Shown here one piece after another: positions 56,059-64,000 of a stretch of DNA of 64,000 nucleotides. The position numbers and the translations under genes are program-made. Where the stretch lies: assembly GCA_003693705.1 (NCBI GenBank), contig RBZT01000219.1, positions 57,697 to 121,696 on the forward strand, in the 5' to 3' direction. The first letter of the stretch is position 1; each line of letters starts with the position of its first letter. The notes beneath the pieces are model-generated. The model did not search any database and was not told where the DNA came from. It worked only from the letters and a program-made list of their open reading frames with translations. The DNA is from Polymyxa betae. Lineage: Eukaryota; Endomyxa; Phytomyxea; Plasmodiophorida; Plasmodiophoridae.

Positions 56059-58735
56059 ATGAGGTTTTGTAATAGGAGATATATAATCTCTACTATATCT
56101 ATAGCTGCTACTGCTGCATATACTTCATTAACATATGCAGATCAAGATCCATATCTATATTCTAGACCAATACCAACTAGGGCACAGCTCTCCAATCTAA
56201 TCCCAAATACACAATATGATATACTCGTGATAGGAGGCGGGTCTGTTTCATATTCTCTACATACCATTAGTTCTAATCTGCATTATCTAGTGCAACTGGA
56301 TGTGGAATTGCATTAGATGCAGCTAGCCGTGGATTAAAGACATGCCTAGTTGAAAGGGATGATTTCGCTTCTGGTACCAGTTCACGAAGCTCTAAACTAA
56401 TTCATGGTGGTGTTCGATATTTAGAAGCTGCATTTCGTAATATGGATATATCTCAGCTAGCTCTAGTATCAGATGCGTATGTAATTCGATAATTTATTAT
56501 CGTATGAAAGATATATTGTATGTGAATATAGATTACGAGAAAGGAAGCATATGTTAGCATCTGCACCACATCTAGCTCATGCATTACCAATTATCGTACC
56601 TAATTATGATCCTTTTCCTAAAGTCCTCTTTACAGCTCCATATTATTGGATTGGTGTCCTAATCCGCCCATTTTCTGATCCTATTTCTTACCAAATATCT
56701 AGGCCTTAAATTCTACGATCTAGTTGCCGGATGGAATGGGATTTTAAAATCCAGCTATTTCATGACCAAAACATCGGCACTAAACACGTTTCCGATGTTA
56801 GCTGAACAAGATTTAAAATGTGCTGTTGTTTATTACGATGGTCTCATATCTTAAAATGGCACCTCAAATCGTTCAATTGAAATGTTAATTTGATAGGATT
56901 ACAAGATGACGCCCGAATGAATATAGCATTGGCATTAACTGCTGTTCATCATGGAGCTCATTTGCTTAATTATGTCTGTGTCGATGAATTTATCAAAAAT
57001 GAGGAAGGCGTGTTAATGGGTGCTCACCTTCGAGATACATTGACTGATGAAAGATTCTTTGTTCGTGCTAAAGTATTTAAGTCATTTATGCCGATCGGCT
57101 GCATTTCAAAAATCATTTTCAGATAATAATCAATGCCACTGGGCCATATTCAGATCAAATTCGAAAACTTGATGATCAGACGTTGTCTGATATGATCTCT
57201 CCAAGGTTTGCTCTATCGGAATTCATTCATTTTACATTTATACTGATACTTTAGCATTGGTGTTCATATCACATTACCTGGAAATTGTTCCCCTGAGAAT
57301 ATGGGATTATTGATACCGAACACTTCTGATGGTCGTGTGCTATTTCTACTACCATGGCAGGGGTCAACAATTGCAGGTACAACTGACTCTTCATGCAATA
57401 TTTCCGATCTTCCAATTGCTTCTGATAACGGTACAACTTCTTAATTTATTGCAATTCAAATTGTTACCCAGCAGTTATCAGATATTAATTGGATACTCAA
57501 CGAAGTCTCGACTGTTCTCCAAGAGCCTGTTACTACTAAAGATGTTCAATCAGTATGGGCAGGTCCAGTCCATATAGTGTTGATCACGGCGACCTGCTTA
57601 CCTTGATATCTTTATAGGTATTCGTCCTCTTGCTCGTCCAGTCAATAACGATCCGAAGACAACCAAGTCCATTTTGAGAGATCACATAATTGATGTAAAT
57701 CCTCGCTCTAACCTGATTACCGTTGCTGGAGGTAAATGGACTACCTATAGGTAAAGTCGCAGCCAGCTTCATTTTGCGGTTTCAAATGAAGTCCAGATCA
57801 ATGGCTGAAGATGCCGTTACTACTGCCCTGTCTTTGGAACCATCACTAAATCCAAGTCGTGATTGCAGAACTGTAGGATTAAAGTTAGTTGGAGGACAGA
57901 ACTGGAATGAACATGTCACTTCTCACATCAAATCCATGGGTATAATTCGTGTGTCCAAATGCACAGTAAACATTGATGGGTTTCTCTAGGCTTTGCTGAT
58001 GACATCGCTGAGCATCTCTCACACTCGTATGGTGACAAAAGTTTCGATGTTATCAAGATCTGCTTTCACGTTGTAAATATTTTCTCAATGTTCGCAACGC
58101 TGATGAAAGTTTGCAGGAAAATTTAGATTTAAATCATCGCCTGGTACCTAGATTTCCTTATCTGCGCGGTGAAGTCGTCTATTCGGTTCGCAATGAATAT
58201 GCACAAACAGTTGTTGATTTCTTAGCTCGTCGCTCTCGTTTAGCGTAAATATGCGTTGCTGTTGCTTGTTTCTACTATCTGAATAACCGATAATAGATTC
58301 TTGGAATCGTCAATTGCAAGAAAGTCCATCAATCAAGTGATCGAGCTCATGGCCGGAGAACTTAACTGGGACCATTGCCGTCAAATTGCTGAATTCAAAC
58401 GGGCGGACAAATTTCTTGCCACAATGGGATCAAAGTTTACAGAAGAAAGTTGTAATCAGCACTTGCTGGATGCTTTCTTCCGCGTAGATTTGCAAAAATC
58501 AGGACTTATTCCTGCAAGGCACATTCATTCTGTTGTATATTCTTGTAAATTATTCGGTAAACTGTGAGCATGATCATACTGTTTGTACTAAATGGGTGTT
58601 ACAGAGGATTTTGAACCCCAGCAATGTGCAAGACTTATACAATTGCTGGAAGCAGGGGCCGAATCCGATCAAATCGTTTTATCAGTATTTGCATTCACTG
58701 TTTCATTGTTCGTTAAGCATGAATCTCAAACATAA
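56059..58735 (+). CDS. GUT2/GPD2: Mitochondrial FAD-linked glycerol-3-phosphate dehydrogenase with degenerate C-terminal EF-hand-like tail
   Basis: Inner-membrane enzyme passing electrons from glycerol-3-phosphate to ubiquinone. N-terminus [20 protein letters not shown] suggests presequence plus anchor. Exons join as [24 protein letters not shown] (FAD Rossmann), [32 protein letters not shown], then [117 protein letters not shown] and [10 protein letters not shown]. The C-terminus has a [21 protein letters not shown] segment shaped like an EF-hand of animal GPD2, with weak ligands. Twelve or so introns. Stop 58733-58735 is chosen because the last exon reads through to it without a further intron. 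Confidence 0.9.
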
Positions 58736-58815
58736 AAGGCACCATTGCTGAAAACTGAAACGTTGGAACTGTCATTTTAATGAATATAGGAACATTGCTT
58801 TGTAGAAGAAGAGCT

Positions 58816-60714
<1,899 letters not shown>

Positions 60715-60995
60715 GGCGAAATTTCGATGCTCGGACGAATCGGCCACTCATGGTGATAATGTGGTTATACTGTAGTGCAAATAGATGGGCGAGTCCAAAG
60801 CCTGTCTGTACTTGTGACTATCAGCAGGTAAAGTCTGCTGATGGTGGATGTCAGAAGGTTTAACAGAAGTGATAATCTGGTAAGGAAGAAGGAGCCTGGC
60901 TGAGACCACCTAGTAGGAGGAGGTAGCGCATTTATGTCAACTCAAATTATACATGAGTTGTGTGTTATCTCTCTCCATCACTCGTTATAATAATC
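60715..60995. other. Short intergenic region
   Basis: Coronin 5' flank and the 3' flank of the next minus gene. No motif recognised. Confidence 0.35.
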
Positions 60996-61716
60996 TCATG
61001 GTTGTTGTATTAAAAACTCACTGTCTAATGCCCAAAGAATAGCAGGTAATAGAACCCGATACGAATGATAAACACCTAAATTATGGTCAACTGGTAATTT
61101 TGTAATACAGCATCACTAACCGAACCCATTTCGAAAGCGAATCATCTCTCTGGGATTCAAAACAGGCATTCTTAGTTCAATACTATCTGGATGCTGCCAG
61201 TTGAGAGTATCAGCTAATGAATTAGATATCATAGCCCATTTATGCCATAAAGTTTCATCCATTAAAAATACATGCAATGCCAAAGATGTATACACAGATC
61301 GATGATATTTCTGTAACCGACAATGTTGTGTCCATTCCTGAACTTTATCAGCTGGAATCTTCATATTAACCTTCTTTGTAGAGGATTTCCTCCATTTTTT
61401 CTGAAGTTTTTCTAAGACCTCATCTGTCCATTGATGATGGGCGCTAATGTCATCCTCTGATGAAATGGCAGTATCATCTTCAGTACTATCGTCAGTAAAG
61501 CATGGGTCATCCAGAGAGAAGAATTTCGATGGATGCTCAATATTAGCTGGCCAATCAGAATAGATATTCATCCTGAAGAGCATGATGAGCAAAATTTGAC
61601 GTGAAGTTGGTAATCAGTGAAATATACAATGCATTTGGATCTATCTGCATATGTGGCCATCTAGCTGCAGATATTTTATCGTGTGAAGGATGATGATAGA
61701 GATTCTGATATGACAT
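60996..61716 (-). CDS. Hypothetical acidic/helical protein, three exons
   Basis: Exons: from ATG 61716 (MSYQNLYHHPSHDKISAARW) to LDPNA-type end at about 61634; an intron of about 55 nt (GTATAT...CTTCAG); then MNIYSDWPANIEHPS and an acidic DDPCFTDDSTEDDTAISSEDD region, helix WTDEVLEKLQKKWRKSSTKK, and LNPREMIRFRNGFG; then after an intron of about 50 nt (GTTAGT...TTTAG) VYHSYRVLLPAILWALDSEF ending LIQQP at TGA 60998-60996. About 200 residues, no membrane helix except the mildly hydrophobic tail. Family unknown. Divergent from the RRM gene with only 111 bp between start codons, so a shared promoter is likely. Confidence 0.6.
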
Positions 61717-61827
61717 GATGATGATAATTAGTATTTATTAGACGGTGTCCGTCCGATGTGATTAATTCTATAATTTGTGTAGTGTGGTATTATATAGTAA
61801 TCAATAGTGAAGGGAGTTGATAGTAGT
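61717..61827. promoter_or_regulatory. Compact bidirectional promoter region
   Basis: Only 111 bp separate the ATGs of the unknown minus gene (61716) and the CPSF6-like plus gene (61828). Contains ATTATATAGTAAT around 61788-61800, a TATA-like stretch about 30 bp before the plus ATG. Divergent transcription from one short region is inferred. Confidence 0.5.
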
Positions 61828-63134
61828 ATGTCATGGTTATATGATGATCAAGATCTTGTCCAACCACCACTACCAACATCCACTACTACACATTCTAATA
61901 CTCGTCCAGCTCACGACTTTGAACTCTTCCATGAACAAGTCGCTCCTATTGATGTTGATCAGACAGATCTGCAACCTGTCGCTGCAGATCAGGGTATAAA
62001 ATATGTACGTGTTAGGTTAGTAGCATTGTATCTCTTATTGCTTTTGATCTAAGTGTGAGCTTCATCCAGAAACCTGCAATGGTGGACAAATGAGAATACA
62101 CTTCGTGATATATTATCAGAATGTGGAGTTATCAAGTCTATTGAATTCGAGGCCTCTATGAAGAATGGCAAATCTTTGGGTATTGCTAACATCGAATTTG
62201 AGACATCAGATGCAGCACTTCGTGCTATTGATCTGATTGATAATCATGACGTTGATGGGAAGCCAGTCAATGCCAGTCTGTTAGTTGTTGAAGATGTTAA
62301 AGTACATAATGTTTCTCAATCACAACGTCAACATCAACCACAAAATAATCAACAAGCTCGAAAACAAATATCACATAAGCATCCTGTAAAGTCACCATCT
62401 CGAACAGTTACGTCTGTGCAAGAGCCACCTCCCGATATTCCGAGGTACTCCTTCAGTTTATTTTTCTACTTCTCTTCGGATTCTTAAAGTTAACTGTTTG
62501 TTTGTAAAGGCAACAGAAGATACCAAGTCGAGAAACTAGTATGGGAAGAACAGGGAAATCTGGTGACAATCGTCAAGATGTTAGTGACAGGGCCGGTATG
62601 CGAGATATAAATCGAGGTCAATATGGTCGTTCACATTCATACTCATCACAAGATCATAAAGATCGAGATCATACTCGACCTGTATCATCATCACGTCATG
62701 AACATCAAAGTCACAGACGTGAATCTCACACAAGAAGAGATAAAGATCGGGTTCATCCCGCAGAAACCGCTCGAACATCTCGTTCAGGATCTAATCGGGA
62801 CTCTTCTGAGATAGATCCACATCATGCAAAGGATGCGGAATGTTCTCGCCGATCCTCATATCCAGATGACAGATATTCTGCTCATTCCAGACGTGCCGAA
62901 TCTGACCGAGGTTCTCGTGATTCCAGGCCCGATTATGATGGATCTCATCTTAGATCACATCGTAGTTATGAAGACGATCGTGCATCAAAGCGGACCCTTG
63001 AGTACAGTAAAGATCATGGATCCGGTTATGATCGACATCGTGATAGACATCATGATCGCACTGAGCTCCATGACCGAATTCGACATCTGCATCATAACGA
63101 CGCCGATAATCGACATAAAAAGAAGCGACGATGA
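61828..63134 (+). CDS. RRM protein with RS/RD-rich tail, CPSF6/CPSF7 (CFIm68)-like
   Basis: Cleavage factor I large-subunit-like protein for mRNA 3' end choice. Start ATG 61828: acidic/proline-rich leader (MSWLYDDQDLVQPPLPTS). After an intron comes the RRM: NLQWWTNENTLRDILSE, IKSIEFEASMKNGKSLGIAN and IEFETSDAALRAIDLI, resembling CPSF6 LTWWTTDEDL ... NGQSKGFA. Then a Gln/Asn-rich stretch, an intron after PPPDIPR, and a long Arg/Asp/Ser/His tail (HTRRDKDRVHPAETARTSRS, RDRHHDRTELHDRIRH) ending KKKRR at TGA 63132-63134. RNP1 is NGKSLGIANIEF, with the usual aromatic positions altered to Leu and Ile. Alternative: a generic SR-like splicing factor. Confidence 0.8.
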
Positions 63135-63605
63135 TTATTGTTGTTTATAGACGAATTTATTAACAGGCATATTTAGCGTTCTCCTTATCAACAGGTTTAG
63201 AACTGGGACGCCAGTCATGGCCTGTGTTGAATGTGACAGCACCGCCTGTTAGTTTTATTCACAATAGACTAGACGATTTCAGTTGATTCCATTCATAGGT
63301 TTTAATAGCTACCAATCTAATGATTTGACTTTTAATTAGGAGGAGTCAACTCTACAGGCTCGTCTTGAGTCAATCATTCATGATTTTGTTTGTACTGACA
63401 ATAAAAGACACTTTCGATTCTGGTTCTAACTTAGAACATCTTTAGTTTATCTCAAGCATCTTAGTTTAGTTTCAGTCAGCGTTTTCTACAAGTTCTGCTC
63501 AACTTCAGATTCTAATTCTTTTATGATCAAATATTGAAGAAGATTACATGTAAGGCAGAGAGCAAAAACGCAACCGTGAAGACGTACAAAGAAGCCAGCA
63601 TACGG
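63135..63605. other. Intergenic region with a possible small minus-strand exon
   Basis: On the minus strand, GAVTFNTGHDWRPSSKPVDK and NAKYAC (stop at about 63163) follow an acceptor near 63248 and look protein-like, but no upstream exon with a start codon was found. Nothing else clear. Confidence 0.3.
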
Positions 63606-63869
63606 ATGAAGCAATTTATCGCTTCGAAATTGGAAGTAGAAGCACTGATGGATATTACGGCAGCGATGCGCCAACGACAACAGCGCCGCCTGTTCACCAA
63701 AATCAACGAACTAGAAAAATTCAATGCAAATCCATCCAAAGATGCCAGGATATTCATTGAGTCAGTTCCGCTTGTGATTCTTCAATCTATCCTCCTCGGC
63801 CCTCGCATATCCTTGTACACGATGGGTATGTGCAGGTGTATGGTAATATTAGTGTTGTGGCACTGGTGA
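63606..63869 (+). CDS. Unresolved helical open frame at the right edge
   Basis: Open frame whose first ATG is 63606 (MKQFIASKLEVEALMDITA). Upstream the frame stays open (KNATVKTYKEASIR) without an ATG, so an upstream exon is needed. The middle MRQRQQRRLFTKINELEKF is strongly helical and basic. Downstream a hydrophobic stretch (VPLVILQSILLGPRISLY) leads to a stop at 63869, though a GTATGT donor near 63826 could lead to an exon beyond the window. Not recognised; may be non-coding. Confidence 0.3.
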   Translation: MKQFIASKLEVEALMDITAAMRQRQQRRLFTKINELEKFNANPSKDARIFIESVPLVILQSILLGPRISLYTMGMCRCMVILVLWHW

Positions 63870-64000
63870 GCATTTCAATTGTTGACTGTAAGATTGCGAC
63901 TGCGCGGTAACCAACTTTTCACTGGAGGCTACGGTAATTTTCGCGATGGTAACATAAAATTATAAATAGATAGGATATTTAGAGCATCTCCACCGCGGGT

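Overview
This window is nuclear DNA from a gene-dense eukaryote. Almost every gene is cut by short GT-AG introns of about 45 to 100 nt, intergenic gaps are small, all three standard stop codons are used, and I see no operons, bacterial genes or CRISPR. The gene set is opisthokont and looks like an early-diverging, zoosporic (chytrid-like) fungus: a fungal-type Drs1 helicase, TALE homeodomain, tyrosinase, choline-transporter-like protein and Nup54/57 sit beside a plant/protist-type vacuolar H+-pyrophosphatase, a CFIm68-like RRM protein and an IQ coiled-coil protein resembling axonemal dynein-regulatory subunits. That placement is inference from gene content; no rRNA or mitochondrial marker is present to settle it.

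Layout. 1-7.5 kb: Gos1-type Golgi SNARE (-), guanylate kinase (+), a coiled-coil protein (+), two unknown genes, PP2A activator PTPA (-). 8-10 kb: SLC35E3-like sugar-nucleotide/triose-phosphate-type transporter (+) converging on a TALE homeobox gene (-). 10.5-15.2 kb: a MORN-SAM-PARP-like protein (-) and an intronless helical protein (-). 15.7 kb: tRNA-Pro(CGG). 16-19 kb: small secreted acidic protein, unknown protein, monoacylglycerol-lipase-like hydrolase. 19.5-22.2 kb: membrane pyrophosphatase. 22.5-25.9 kb: ribosomal proteins uL18 (RPL5) and eL14 (RPL14) around a small unknown gene. 26-30.8 kb: class I histone deacetylase and the golgin CASP/Coy1. 30.8-32.9 kb: Angel/CCR4-like EEP nuclease. 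33.4-38.2 kb: cysteine desulfurase Nfs1 and Drs1/DDX27. 38.4-42 kb: type I membrane protein, eL18 (RPL18), Nup54/57. 42.5-48.8 kb: two unknown genes, RTN4IP1-like oxidoreductase, SLC44/CTL transporter. 49.1 kb: a 229-bp inverted-repeat element that I read as a PIF/Harbinger-type MITE with repeated internal palindromes. 49.5-54 kb: solenoid protein, IQ coiled-coil protein, tyrosinase. 54-64 kb: cyclin H, FAD glycerol-3-phosphate dehydrogenase, coronin, an unknown gene, and an RRM/RS-rich CPSF6-like protein; the right edge is unresolved.

Functionally the window is mostly housekeeping: ribosome (uL18, eL14, eL18, Drs1), transcription and RNA (HDAC, cyclin H, CPSF6-like, Angel-like), Golgi traffic (Gos1, CASP), mitochondria (Nfs1, G3P dehydrogenase, RTN4IP1-like) and cytoskeleton (coronin). 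The most unusual items are the MITE-like element, the PARP-like domain with a lost FHGT motif, and the H+-pyrophosphatase. All gene boundaries come from reading conserved protein motifs across hand-placed splice sites, so exon edges may be off in poorly conserved parts.
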